This document shows positions 1 to 8,557 of a stretch of DNA of 64,000 bases, piece by piece. Origin of the DNA: JASJBU01 sp963797085. Its GTDB lineage: Bacteria > Pseudomonadota > Gammaproteobacteria > Chromatiales > Chromatiaceae. The translations under genes and the position numbers were made by a program. The stretch lies in the NCBI GenBank assembly GCA_963797085.1, contig CAWCOA010000024.1:186001-250000 (forward strand), written 5' to 3'. Positions within the stretch are counted from its first letter, which is position 1; every line of letters starts with the position of its first letter. A model generated the notes under the pieces. The model searched no databases, was not told the DNA's origin, and saw only the letters and a list, made by a program, of their open reading frames with translations.

Positions 1-658
1 GACGACGTTCCTGGCGGATGCGCTGTAATTGATGAGGATCGATGGTCAGGCCGAACAGCTTTGCTTTAAAGCTTTTCAACGCCTGGGGTATTTCATCCCG
101 CAGCAGGTCATCATCGGTCAGCGGATAGTTTGCCGCGAGGATGCCGTGCTGCAGACCCAGGAACAGACAGGTAGGGGTTTTGCCGCTGCGGGACACGCCG
201 ATCAGGATGATGTCTGCCACGGGATAGTTCTTGATGATGCCGCCATCATCATTGGAAAAAGCGAAATTGACCGCGTGAATCCGTTCATTGTAAGCATGGT
301 GATTCGACATGCTGTGATAATGTCCAAGAATCGGCGATGACTTCAGGTTGAGCTCCTTTTCCAGCTGACTGGTATAGGTAGCGAAGAAATCGAACACCTT
401 GACCCCGATGTCGGAGAAGCAGCGGCGTACTTCCGGTTCTACCAGGGTGCTGAAGACGATTGGCGGTTGCGGTGATTCATGGGTTACCCGGTTGATGCTT
501 GCCACCACACGGTTGGCCTTCTCGACGCTGTCGATGAAGGGCCAATGCACGATTTCATATTCAAATCCTTCAAACTGGCTGAGCAGCGCACGGCCCATAT
601 TCTCCACGGTGATGCCGGTGTGGTCGGAGAGAAAAAAGATCGTGCGCTTTTCGCTCAT
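1..658 (-). CDS. ppsR: Phosphoenolpyruvate synthase regulatory protein (partial, C-terminus outside window)
   Basis: Bifunctional kinase/pyrophosphorylase that inactivates and reactivates PEP synthase by ADP-dependent phosphorylation of a threonine (known for the DUF299/PpsR family). The 219 visible residues begin MSEKRTIFFLSDHTGITVEN, a typical family start, and carry the nucleotide-binding loop GVSRSGKT at about residues 154-161. The family is usually about 270 residues, so roughly the last 50 lie beyond the left edge. Its ATG (658-656) overlaps the TGA of ppsA in an ATGA arrangement, so the two are translationally coupled with the target enzyme first and the regulator second. Identity is secure; only the C-terminus is unseen. 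Confidence 0.93.
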   Translation of the reverse strand, partial: MSEKRTIFFLSDHTGITVENMGRALLSQFEGFEYEIVHWPFIDSVEKANRVVASINRVTHESPQPPIVFSTLVEPEVRRCFSDIGVKVFDFFATYTSQLEKELNLKSSPILGHYHSMSNHHAYNERIHAVNFAFSNDDGGIIKNYPVADIILIGVSRSGKTPTCLFLGLQHGILAANYPLTDDDLLRDEIPQALKSFKAKLFGLTIDPHQLQRIRQERR

Positions 659-3036
659 GAATCAGCGGCATCCGGCTTCAGATCCGCCAGCCGACGCCAG
701 GTCTCGACCACCGTGTCAGGATTCAGCGAAATGCTGCTGATGCCCTGCTGCATCAACCACTCTGCAAAATCGGGATAATCGGAAGGCCCCTGGCCGCAGA
801 TGCCCACATATTTGGCATCATCCTGGCAGGCCTTAATAGCGATGCTGAGCAGCTTTTTCACTGCCGGGTTGCGTTCATCGAAGCTCGCAGCGACCAGCGC
901 GGAATCCCGATCAAGCCCCAGGGTCAGCTGAGTCAAATCGTTCGAGCCGATGGAGAAGCCGTCGAAATAGGCAAGGAACTCCTTGGCCAGCATGGCATTG
1001 GACGGGAGCTCACACATCATGATGACTCGCAGGCCATTCTCTCCACGCTTGAGTCCATTCTGCGCCAACAGCTCGATCACCCCAGCGGCTTCTTCCAGGG
1101 TGCGGACAAATGGGATCATGATCTCAAGATTGGTAAAGCCCATTTCATCCCGCACCTTTTTCAGCGCGCGGCACTCCAGCTCGAAGCAGGGGCCAAAGGA
1201 TTTCGAGATATAACGTGAGGCCCCCCGGAAGCCGATCATCGGATTCTCCTCTTCCGGTTCATAGAGTTTGCCGCCGATCAAATTAGCGTACTCATTGGAT
1301 TTGAAATCGGACATCCTGACGATCACCGGCTTGCCGTTGAATGCGCCGGTCAGGGTGGCGATGCCCTCCACCAGGCGCTCGACATAGAAGGAGACAGGAT
1401 CAGAGTAACCGGCAATCTGTTCACCAATCCTCTCCTGCAGGTCGGCCGGCAGGGAATCAAACTCCAGCAGGGCGCGGGGATGGACACCGATCATGGTATT
1501 GATGATGAACTCAAGGCGCGCCAGACCAATACCGGCATTGGGCAGGCGGCAGAAATTGAAGGCACTGTTCGGGTTGGCCACGTTCATCATGATCTTGGTC
1601 GCCATCTCCGGCAGCTCAACCACGTCACCCTGCTGGATGCTGTAATCGAGAAGGCCCGCGTAGATGAAGCCGTCATCGCCTTCGGCGCAGGAGACTGTAA
1701 CCTCCTGTCCATCCAACAAAGTTGCCGTGGCATCACCACAGCCGACTACCGCGGGTATGCCAAGTTCGCGGGCGATGATCGCCGCATGGCAGGTACGGCC
1801 ACCCCGGTTGGTGACTATCGCAGAGGCCCGTTTCATAACCGGCTCCCAGTCCGGATCGGTCATGTCGGTGATCAGTACATCGCCTTTCTCGACACGGGAC
1901 ATCTCGCTGGTGTCATGGATGATCTTGGCGACTCCGGCGCCGATGCGTTGACCGATGGCACGACCCTCGGCCAGCACAGCACCCTTTTCATGCAGCTCGA
2001 AACGCTCCACCGTGGCGCTGTTCACGCGGGACTCGACGGTCTCAGGACGGGCCTGCAGGATATACAGTTGACCATCGCTGCCGTCCAGCCCCCATTCGAT
2101 ATCCATGGGACGTCCATAGTGGCGCTCGATAATCAGCGCCTGCTTTGCCAGGCTCTCCACCTGTTCGTCGCTCAGGGAAAACTTCCTGCGCTCTGCTTCA
2201 GGCACATCGACCGTGGTAACGCTCTCTTCAGCGGATTGTGCGTAGACCATTTTGATCGCCTTGCTGCCCAGTCTGCGGCGCAGGACGGCAGGGCGCTGCG
2301 CATCCAGGTTATCTTTGTAGACATAAAACTCATCCGGGTTCACCGCACCCTGAACCACTGTTTCACCCAGTCCATAGGCACTGGTGATGAAGATGACGCC
2401 ATCGAAGCCGGACTCTGTATCCAGGGTGAACATAACGCCGGAGGCGCCTATGTCGGATCTGACCATGCGCTGCACACCCGCGGAGAGGCAGACATCGGCA
2501 TGCGCGAAACCCTGATGCACGCGGTAAGCGATGGCGCGATCGTTGTACAGCGAGGCGAAAACCTGCTTCACCGCCATCAGCACATTATCGATGCCGCTGA
2601 TATTCAGGTACGTCTCCTGCTGCCCGGCAAAGGAGGCATCCGGGAGGTCCTCGGCCGTAGCGGATGAGCGGACCGCCACGGCGGGTTCCTCACCAGCTAT
2701 GCCCGCCAACTGCCGATAGGCCGAAACGATAGCGTCTTGTAAAGATTCCGGTAGCTTGGCTTGCATCACCCAATTACGAATGTTGTCGCCAGCAACTGCC
2801 AGTGCTTCCACATCCTCTATATCCAGTTGAGTCAGGGTTGAGTCGATGCGCTCGCCCAGTTGGTTATGCTCGATGAACTCGCGAAATGCATGGGCGGTAG
2901 TGGCGAAACCACCGGGCACGCTGACTCCGGAATGGGCAAGACCACTGATCATCTCTCCCAGTGAAGCATTCTTGCCACCGACCTGTTCGACATGCTGCAT
3001 GCCGAGGTCTTCAAACCAGAGGATATGTTCGTTCAT
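655..3036 (-). CDS. ppsA: Phosphoenolpyruvate synthase (pyruvate, water dikinase)
   Basis: Converts pyruvate, ATP and water to PEP, AMP and phosphate for gluconeogenesis. The protein is 793 residues from the chosen start. It has the N-terminal ATP-grasp-like domain (QVGGKNASLGEM near residue 20; VAVRSSATAEDLPDASFAGQ near 130), the swivelling phosphohistidine domain with GGRTCHAAIIAREL (catalytic His about residue 420) and a C-terminal PEP/pyruvate TIM barrel (GSNDLTQLTLGLDRDS). Start chosen at ATG 3036 because MNEHILWFEDLG matches family N-termini and is preceded by a purine-rich GAGGCA; an upstream ATG at 3078 would add 14 atypical residues. Overlaps ppsR by 4 bases. Confidence 0.95.
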   Translation of the reverse strand: MNEHILWFEDLGMQHVEQVGGKNASLGEMISGLAHSGVSVPGGFATTAHAFREFIEHNQLGERIDSTLTQLDIEDVEALAVAGDNIRNWVMQAKLPESLQDAIVSAYRQLAGIAGEEPAVAVRSSATAEDLPDASFAGQQETYLNISGIDNVLMAVKQVFASLYNDRAIAYRVHQGFAHADVCLSAGVQRMVRSDIGASGVMFTLDTESGFDGVIFITSAYGLGETVVQGAVNPDEFYVYKDNLDAQRPAVLRRRLGSKAIKMVYAQSAEESVTTVDVPEAERRKFSLSDEQVESLAKQALIIERHYGRPMDIEWGLDGSDGQLYILQARPETVESRVNSATVERFELHEKGAVLAEGRAIGQRIGAGVAKIIHDTSEMSRVEKGDVLITDMTDPDWEPVMKRASAIVTNRGGRTCHAAIIARELGIPAVVGCGDATATLLDGQEVTVSCAEGDDGFIYAGLLDYSIQQGDVVELPEMATKIMMNVANPNSAFNFCRLPNAGIGLARLEFIINTMIGVHPRALLEFDSLPADLQERIGEQIAGYSDPVSFYVERLVEGIATLTGAFNGKPVIVRMSDFKSNEYANLIGGKLYEPEEENPMIGFRGASRYISKSFGPCFELECRALKKVRDEMGFTNLEIMIPFVRTLEEAAGVIELLAQNGLKRGENGLRVIMMCELPSNAMLAKEFLAYFDGFSIGSNDLTQLTLGLDRDSALVAASFDERNPAVKKLLSIAIKACQDDAKYVGICGQGPSDYPDFAEWLMQQGISSISLNPDTVVETWRRLADLKPDAADS

Positions 3037-3331
3037 CGTGCTGCCTCTATTCTCGGAACTGTTGGATGTACTGCACATGGATGGATCCCCTGATTCTTGT
3101 TGATTGGCGTGGTTGTTTTAGTCACGCAAACGAGATTTAACCCCAGTCTCTACCCTATGTTTTGAATCAAGTGTAATCTGCAGGTCTTGACTCTTCCATG
3201 CCATGTAGTAAATAGAAAATATTAACTATTTAGTGGGTAATTCAATTTATAATAAAAACAATGAAATATGATTATAATTTAAAGTTGATTAGTGAAAGAT
3301 TATTCTCCTGTTCAATATTGCTGGAGCAACT

Positions 3332-3691
3332 ATGAAGCACCTGCAAGCTTCAGAGTTACTGCATTTTCTAGAGCTTTTGGAATTGCGCCAAGCCGATCTG
3401 CAACAGCTTGAGGAAACGGGCAGGGCCGCTGCGAGCACGGTAAAACTGGATCAGAGTTCGGTCGGCAGGCTGTCTCGTATGGATGCTATGCAGGCCCAGG
3501 CGATGTCGCAGGAGACCAACCGCCGGAGGGAGCTTGAACTGCAAAGAATCACGGCTGCTCTGCAGCGACTCGCCGCTGGGGATTATGGCGATTGCCTGAG
3601 TTGTGGCGAGCCGATCGCCAGAGGCAGGCTCGAGATTGAACCTACCGCCACTCAGTGTATCGCTTGCGCCAGTAAGAATGAGACCCCATGA
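3332..3691 (+). CDS. DksA/TraR-family zinc-finger protein
   Basis: A 119-residue protein with an N-terminal helical hairpin rich in Leu, Gln and Glu (residues about 5-90) followed by a C4 zinc finger: CLSCGEPI near residue 88 and CIAC near residue 109. This is the DksA/TraR fold, whose members bind the secondary channel of RNA polymerase. The motif DYGDCLSCGEPIARGRLE is classic. It is shorter than true DksA (about 150 residues), so a DksA-like or TraR-like paralogue is likelier than the main stringent-response DksA. A GGAG lies 7 bases before the ATG. It is divergent from ppsA, and the gap between them is AT-rich with no clear operator. Confidence 0.85.
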   Translation: MKHLQASELLHFLELLELRQADLQQLEETGRAAASTVKLDQSSVGRLSRMDAMQAQAMSQETNRRRELELQRITAALQRLAAGDYGDCLSCGEPIARGRLEIEPTATQCIACASKNETP

Positions 3692-3716
3692 GTCCGCAAG
3701 GGTTGTCGGAGGGTAG

Positions 3717-4331
3717 CTAGCTGCTTGGATAGACCGCAGTGAGTTCCCGATAGATATCCTCACTGAATGAACGACTGTCCGGGCTCAATCGAGCGAGAAT
3801 GTCCACCAAGTGCTCGTTGTCTTCCCGGCCATGCCAGATCTTTACGTAATGGCCCTCTTTGTAACCATGGTCCTGGCGGAAAAAGTTGAGTACATTCTTG
3901 CCGATGTACATTCTGTGCAGGTCATTGAAGTCCATTCCGGCAAGCCGCATGATGCTTGCAAAGATCGATATGTTGGCGCCATGGGTTTCTATGCTGGCTT
4001 TTGCCAGGTCCTCGATAGTACTGCGTAAATCAGTCGAATCAGCCGGCTGCTGGAGCTGACCCGCAATCATTTCGGCGGTCTGTTCCATGGGGTGACCTTG
4101 CATCAACTGGGCGCTCAGGGTGAAGTGCCAGATGTCAACGATCTCCAGTTTAACCTGTTCCATGTCAGGTTCCTGGTGTTTCCACCATTTCCAGCCAAAA
4201 TGGTCCAACATCTCGGCGCATTCCGTCCAGATCGCCCGGTACCAGGGGAAATCAGCCTGCCGCCAGGATTCATTGACTTTGCGATTCATCGCATCCTGCA
4301 TTTCGAGCATATTCAGTATCTTTGTTTGCAT
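3717..4331 (-). CDS. Dimeric all-alpha dUTPase (dUTP diphosphatase)
   Basis: Hydrolyses dUTP (and probably dUDP) to dUMP, limiting uracil incorporation into DNA. The 204-residue protein carries the all-alpha NTP pyrophosphatase signature of the dUTPase_2 family: ECAEMLDHFGWKWWK near residues 37-51 and a second acidic helix EIVDIWHF near 63-70, together the E-x2-E and E-x2-D metal ligands. Many gammaproteobacteria carry this enzyme as well as or instead of the trimeric Dut. The start is uncertain: no clear ribosome binding site precedes ATG 4331, and an in-frame ATG 7 codons later is possible. It converges on the DksA-like gene with a 25-base gap. Confidence 0.85.
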   Translation of the reverse strand: MQTKILNMLEMQDAMNRKVNESWRQADFPWYRAIWTECAEMLDHFGWKWWKHQEPDMEQVKLEIVDIWHFTLSAQLMQGHPMEQTAEMIAGQLQQPADSTDLRSTIEDLAKASIETHGANISIFASIMRLAGMDFNDLHRMYIGKNVLNFFRQDHGYKEGHYVKIWHGREDNEHLVDILARLSPDSRSFSEDIYRELTAVYPSS

Positions 4332-4564
4332 TTCTGTTGGTCTTTTCAGCGCGTATCCTGCGAGTTGTCTGACGATCCTTTAAGTATGAGGTGGGATGTA
4401 CCTGGAACCTGTGCAACTATATATTCAGTCAGGCACCGAATACAGCGGATATTCCCTGGTTGCAACCAGAGAGGAATAACCACAAAATTCCAGGCCAATG
4501 CCAAAATCTTCGCTGTTGTCTATACTGCAGTGACAAATCTAATAATTACATTCTTATTTTTCAA

Positions 4565-4942
4565 ATGACACAGAACAGCAAAAGACCTGTTTTTCTCAAT
4601 CTGCTGAAAATCAAACTTCCGTTGATGGGCCTGGTATCGATCGGTCACAGAATCACGGGGGTGTTGCTTTTTCTCTCCATTCCTGTGTTGCTCTATCTAC
4701 TCGGGCTCTCGTTGTCTGGTGAGGCAGGTTTTTCCCAGTCAGTGGCGATAACCCAGTCGCTGATTTTCAAGCTGTTTGCCATTCTGGTGATCTGGTCATT
4801 GATGCATCATCTGTTTGCGGGGATTCGCTACCTGTTGCTCGATCTGGATATTGGCATCGATCTGCCCCAGGCGAGGACTTCCGCAATCGTTGTGTTCATC
4901 AGTGGGTTATTGCTGGCGATTGCAGGTGGGTTACTTTTATGA
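4565..4942 (+). CDS. sdhC: Succinate dehydrogenase cytochrome b556 subunit
   Basis: Membrane anchor of complex II, which binds heme b and quinone with SdhD. The 125 residues contain three membrane segments, the SIGHRITG signature near residue 28 and the heme-ligand region HHLFAGIRYLLLD. The reading frame is open further upstream, but ATG 4565 gives the family-typical start MTQNSKRPVFLNLLKIKLPL. The stop codon overlaps the sdhD start (ATGA). First gene of sdhCDAB. Confidence 0.92.
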   Translation: MTQNSKRPVFLNLLKIKLPLMGLVSIGHRITGVLLFLSIPVLLYLLGLSLSGEAGFSQSVAITQSLIFKLFAILVIWSLMHHLFAGIRYLLLDLDIGIDLPQARTSAIVVFISGLLLAIAGGLLL

Positions 4943-5283
4943 GTAGACAACTGGCGGGTTTTCAGGCCTGGTTCCTACAGCGTATCAGTGCAGTATATCT
5001 CGGCGTCTTTATGCCGCTGGCGCTGTTTTACCTGCTCCTCAATCCACCAGTCAGTTACACGGATTGGCTAGGTACCCTGAGTAATCCCTGGGTGTTTAGC
5101 GCTGTACTGCTATTTACCCTGGCCGCATTGCTACATGCCTGGATCGGCATGCGCGACATCGCTGTCGACTATGTCAAGCCGTTCAGTGTCAGGCTGCTGG
5201 TGTTGCTACTGATCGGAACCTCTCTCATCGTGGCCGGATTCTGGATGGCGACGATCCTGCTGACTGCAGTCAGAATCTTTTAA
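4939..5283 (+). CDS. sdhD: Succinate dehydrogenase hydrophobic membrane anchor
   Basis: Second membrane anchor of complex II, 114 residues with three predicted membrane helices. The segment LLHAWIGMRDIAVDYVKP is the SdhD signature and includes the heme-side His and the Asp-Tyr pair near the quinone site. It overlaps sdhC by 4 bases and is followed after 13 bases by sdhA, so the operon is tightly packed. Identity follows from both motif and position. Confidence 0.92.
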   Translation: MSRQLAGFQAWFLQRISAVYLGVFMPLALFYLLLNPPVSYTDWLGTLSNPWVFSAVLLFTLAALLHAWIGMRDIAVDYVKPFSVRLLVLLLIGTSLIVAGFWMATILLTAVRIF

Positions 5284-5296
5284 TTGAGATGAACCC

Positions 5297-7051
5297 ATGC
5301 CTCTAGTTCGAAGACGCTTCGATACCCTCATCATTGGCGCCGGAGGTGCTGGTCTGCGGGCCGCTCTGCAACTCGCCGAAGCCGATGTGCGGGTTGCGGT
5401 GGTTTCCAAGGTGTTTCCCACCCGTTCACACACTGTCGCGGCACAGGGCGGCATCAATGCGGCATTGGCCAATGTGACCCCGGATAACTGGCACTGGCAC
5501 ATGTACGATACCGTCAAGGGCAGCGATTACCTGGGAGATCAGGACTCCATTGAATTCATGTGCCGCGAAGCCCCGCAGATCGTCTATGAATTGGAGCACT
5601 TCGGGGTACCATTCTCACGCCTGGACAATGGCCGTATCTATCAGCGGGCCTTTGGCGGACAGAGTCAGAACTTCGGTGGCGATCAAGCCAACCGCACCTG
5701 CGCGGCAGCGGACCGCACCGGGCACGCGATCCTGCACTCGCTCTACCAGCAGAATATCCGCGCCAATACCCATTTCTTCGATGAATATTTCGCCATCGAT
5801 CTGATTCGCCATGCGGATGGTGAATTCCAGGGCGCATTAGTGCTGGAGATCGCTACCGGCGAACCCTTATTGATCGAGGCCAGGACCATTCTGCTGGCCA
5901 CCGGGGGCTGCGGCCAGCTGTTCCGCACCAACACCAACGCGCACATCAACACCGGAGACGGCATGGCGATGGCGTTACGCGCCGGTATCCCGATCCAGGA
6001 CATGGAGTTTTTCCAGTTTCATCCCACCGGCATTGCCGGCAAAGGGCTGCTGATCACCGAAGGCGCCAGAGGCGAGGGTGGCCATCTGCTGAATGGGGAT
6101 GGGGAACGCTTCATGGAACGCTATGCCCCGAACGCCAAGGAACTCGCCAGTCGAGATGTGGTGAGCCGGTCTATTTCTACAGAGATCAGAGAGGGGCGGG
6201 GATGTGGTCCGGAAAAAGATCATGTGTTACTCAAACTCGACCACCTGGGTGAGGAAGTGGTCGCAAAACGGCTGCCCGGCATCCGCGATACGGTGAAAAC
6301 CTTCTTGCACATCGATCCGGCCAAACAGCCGATCCCGGTTTTTCCCACTGCCCATTACGTGATGGGCGGCATACCCACCGACCGGTTCGGCCAGGTCATT
6401 GAATCGGAATCCCTGGACACGGCTCCGGGTCTCTATGCGGCTGGCGAGTGCGCCTGCGTTTCTATTCATGGCGCCAACCGTCTGGGTGGCAACTCCTTGC
6501 TCGATATCCTGGTGTTCGGCCGTTCGGCCGGTAACAGTATTCTCGAGTATCTTGCGCAAAATAAGGAACAGCGTCCATTGTCCGAGGAAGGAATCGAGCG
6601 CGCGATGAGCCGTCTGCAACGTTGGGATCAGACCGGAGACGGTGAATCGGTGGACGAGCTCCGTGCTGACATGAAACGTGTCATGGAGACGCATTGTGGG
6701 GTGTTCCGAAATGAAGAGGTCATGCGCGAGGGTGTCGTTGAACTCGGCAAGCTGCGAGAACGCATGCCAGATGTCAGGCTGCGGGATACCAGTCGAGTCT
6801 TCAATACAGCGCGTATCGAAGCGCTGGAGCTGGAGAATCTGATGGACATCGCGATGGCTACCATGATGTCGGCCGAGGCCCGCCAGGAGAGCCGCGGGGC
6901 TCATTCCCGTATCGACTATCCGGAGCGGGATGATCAAAACTGGCTGAAACACACACTCTACTATCTGCAGGGCGATCGCATGGAATTCAGACCGGTTCAG
7001 ACCCAGCCATTGTCGGTAGAATCCTTTCCACCTAAGCCACGTGTTTATTGA
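5297..7051 (+). CDS. sdhA: Succinate dehydrogenase flavoprotein subunit
   Basis: Catalytic subunit that oxidises succinate to fumarate with covalently bound FAD. 584 residues, close to the E. coli length. The dinucleotide loop IIGAGGAGLRAAL is at residues 12-24, and the FAD-linking histidine is His45 in RSHTVAAQGGIN. The substrate-site segments HPTGIAGKG and the Arg-containing ARGEGG follow, then the C-terminal helical domain with RQESRGAHSRIDYPERDD. The covalent flavin is normally installed by SdhE, encoded here about 11 kb downstream. Its TGA overlaps a TTG that is not the likely sdhB start. Confidence 0.97.
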   Translation: MPLVRRRFDTLIIGAGGAGLRAALQLAEADVRVAVVSKVFPTRSHTVAAQGGINAALANVTPDNWHWHMYDTVKGSDYLGDQDSIEFMCREAPQIVYELEHFGVPFSRLDNGRIYQRAFGGQSQNFGGDQANRTCAAADRTGHAILHSLYQQNIRANTHFFDEYFAIDLIRHADGEFQGALVLEIATGEPLLIEARTILLATGGCGQLFRTNTNAHINTGDGMAMALRAGIPIQDMEFFQFHPTGIAGKGLLITEGARGEGGHLLNGDGERFMERYAPNAKELASRDVVSRSISTEIREGRGCGPEKDHVLLKLDHLGEEVVAKRLPGIRDTVKTFLHIDPAKQPIPVFPTAHYVMGGIPTDRFGQVIESESLDTAPGLYAAGECACVSIHGANRLGGNSLLDILVFGRSAGNSILEYLAQNKEQRPLSEEGIERAMSRLQRWDQTGDGESVDELRADMKRVMETHCGVFRNEEVMREGVVELGKLRERMPDVRLRDTSRVFNTARIEALELENLMDIAMATMMSAEARQESRGAHSRIDYPERDDQNWLKHTLYYLQGDRMEFRPVQTQPLSVESFPPKPRVY

Positions 7052-7065
7052 GCAGGGTCCAAGCC

Positions 7066-7761
7066 ATGCATTTCAAAATCTACCGTTTCAACCCTGACCG
7101 GGACAACGAGCCCTACATGCAAAGCTATGAGCTGACCGACGTGCAGCCCGGGATGATGCTCAGGGATGCTCTGCTGGCGCTGAAAGCGCAGGATGAGAGC
7201 CTGACCTTCCGCCACTCCTGCGGGGAAGGGGTCTGTGGCTCCGACGGCCTGAATGTCAATGGGCGGAACTGCCTGGCTTGCGTCACTCCTGTCGCGGGGA
7301 TGAAGGAGCCGATCGAGGTACGGCCCTTTCCCGGGATGCCGGTGGTTCGTGACCTGGTGGTGGAGATGGAGCCCTTCTATCGCCAGTATCGCGCTGTGAA
7401 ACCTTATCTGCAGCATCATGATCCGCTGCCGGAGACAGAAATGCAGCAAAGCCCGGAAGAGCGCGAGGCGTTGGATGGGCTTTATGAATGCATACTCTGC
7501 GGCTGCTGCTCAACGGCCTGCCCCTCGTTCTGGTGGAATCCGGATAAATATCTGGGGCCTGCAGCCCTCTTGCAGGCCTGGCGATTTCTTGCCGACAGCC
7601 GCGATCAGGCAACGGATGAGCGGCTGGATGATCTGGATGGCCCATACAAAATGTACCGCTGCCACACCATCATGAGTTGTGTCGATGTCTGCCCCAAAGG
7701 ACTCAACCCGACCCAGGCCATTGGCCACATCCGCTCCCTGATGCTGAAAAAGTCGCTGTGA
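7066..7761 (+). CDS. sdhB: Succinate dehydrogenase iron-sulfur subunit
   Basis: Carries electrons from FAD to quinone through three clusters. The protein is 231 residues from ATG 7066; a TTG at 7048 is in frame, but the ATG has a GCAGGG about 8 bases upstream and gives the typical MHFKIYRFNP start. The [2Fe-2S] ligands are in SCGEGVCGSDGLNVNGRNCLAC, the [4Fe-4S] ligands in CILCGCCSTACP, and the [3Fe-4S] site lies in CHTIMSCVDVCPKGLNP. Last gene of sdhCDAB; no obvious terminator hairpin follows. Confidence 0.96.
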   Translation: MHFKIYRFNPDRDNEPYMQSYELTDVQPGMMLRDALLALKAQDESLTFRHSCGEGVCGSDGLNVNGRNCLACVTPVAGMKEPIEVRPFPGMPVVRDLVVEMEPFYRQYRAVKPYLQHHDPLPETEMQQSPEEREALDGLYECILCGCCSTACPSFWWNPDKYLGPAALLQAWRFLADSRDQATDERLDDLDGPYKMYRCHTIMSCVDVCPKGLNPTQAIGHIRSLMLKKSL

Positions 7762-7785
7762 CCGGGTAAGGGTTCGAGCAAGGCG

Positions 7786-8187
7786 CTAAAACGACTTGCT
7801 GTCCAGACGCAGGTTCAGGTGACCGGTCTTCGGGTGATCATAGCCGGGTAATTTAAGCTGCAGGTCCGCTTGCATGGCATCATCCCCTTGCTGCCAGTTC
7901 TTCCGGTCGTAGCTCACCCAGTCTTTATAGACATAGATGTCATGTCTGGGTGTTACAGTCAGAGTCTTCATATCATCTGCCATGAATAGATTACCGCCAA
8001 AGGTTACGGGTGTATCTATGGCTATACCCTGAGGAAAATGCAGGATGTACTCACCATCTACTGGAACGCTGTTGCCGAAGGGAATGAGCGGCAGCGCAGC
8101 AAATTCGGCGGAGCTGGGTCGTTCGATGGATGCACAACCGCTAGCGAACAACATGACACTGGAAAAGATCAAGGTTTTCAGTTTCAT
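7786..8187 (-). CDS. Small lipoprotein of unknown function
   Basis: I do not recognise the family. The 133-residue product has a lipoprotein signal peptide, MKLKTLIFSSVMLFASGCAS, with the lipobox Cys at residue 18. The rest is a short soluble domain rich in beta-type residues with several Tyr/Trp (DIYVYKDWVSYDRKNWQQGD). Start chosen at ATG 8187, which has GGAG at correct spacing. It lies 22 bases downstream of the HTH regulator and in the same direction, so it is probably the third gene of the operon controlled by the paired dyads at 9634-9675. Confidence 0.7.
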   Translation of the reverse strand: MKLKTLIFSSVMLFASGCASIERPSSAEFAALPLIPFGNSVPVDGEYILHFPQGIAIDTPVTFGGNLFMADDMKTLTVTPRHDIYVYKDWVSYDRKNWQQGDDAMQADLQLKLPGYDHPKTGHLNLRLDSKSF

Positions 8188-8209
8188 TGGAGACTCCTTT
8201 CTAGGTTTT

Positions 8210-8554
8210 TCAGCTTGTTTGGGGTGAAGGATCGGGCAGGTCGGTTTCCTCCAAGACATCACAGTCCGGTTCTGGAAAGAGTGCCTGCAGGGTTTGAATA
8301 TAGGTCTGAAGTGCCCCCCGGCCCTGATCCGAGAGCAGGTAGAGGGTCTGGGGCCGGCCCTTGCCCGTTTGTTTATGCGCCATCAGATAACCGGCAGCCA
8401 GCAGTTTCTTTATGTGGCCTTCCAGATTGCCGTCGGTGACCTGCAACACCTGCTTCAGTTCGGTGAAGGTGGTCTCACCCCTGGCCGCCAGGTAGGCTGT
8501 CAGACGGGTTCTGATCGGCTGATGCAGGAGGGGATCGAGGTCTAGCTGCGTCAT
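8210..8554 (-). CDS. Winged-helix transcriptional regulator (HTH_34/ArsR-like)
   Basis: A 114-residue DNA-binding protein. Residues about 9-75 form a winged helix of the type LHQPIRTRLTAYLAAR...FTELKQVLQVTDGNLEGHIKKL, followed by a basic wing HKQTGKGRPQTLYLLSDQG; this matches the HTH_34 family of small PadR/MarR-related regulators. The C-terminal tail is acidic and Pro-rich. It starts 3 bases after the stop of the upstream membrane-protein gene, an arrangement common for this family, where the regulator and its membrane partner form one unit. The inverted repeats at 9634-9675 are the obvious candidate operator. Confidence 0.83.
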   Translation of the reverse strand: MTQLDLDPLLHQPIRTRLTAYLAARGETTFTELKQVLQVTDGNLEGHIKKLLAAGYLMAHKQTGKGRPQTLYLLSDQGRGALQTYIQTLQALFPEPDCDVLEETDLPDPSPQTS

Positions 8555-8557
8555 GTT

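Noticed and set aside
1480..2667. 395-codon open frame on the plus strand
   Set aside because: It lies wholly opposite ppsA, has no start signal or recognisable protein family, and is a by-product of GC-rich codon use on the other strand.
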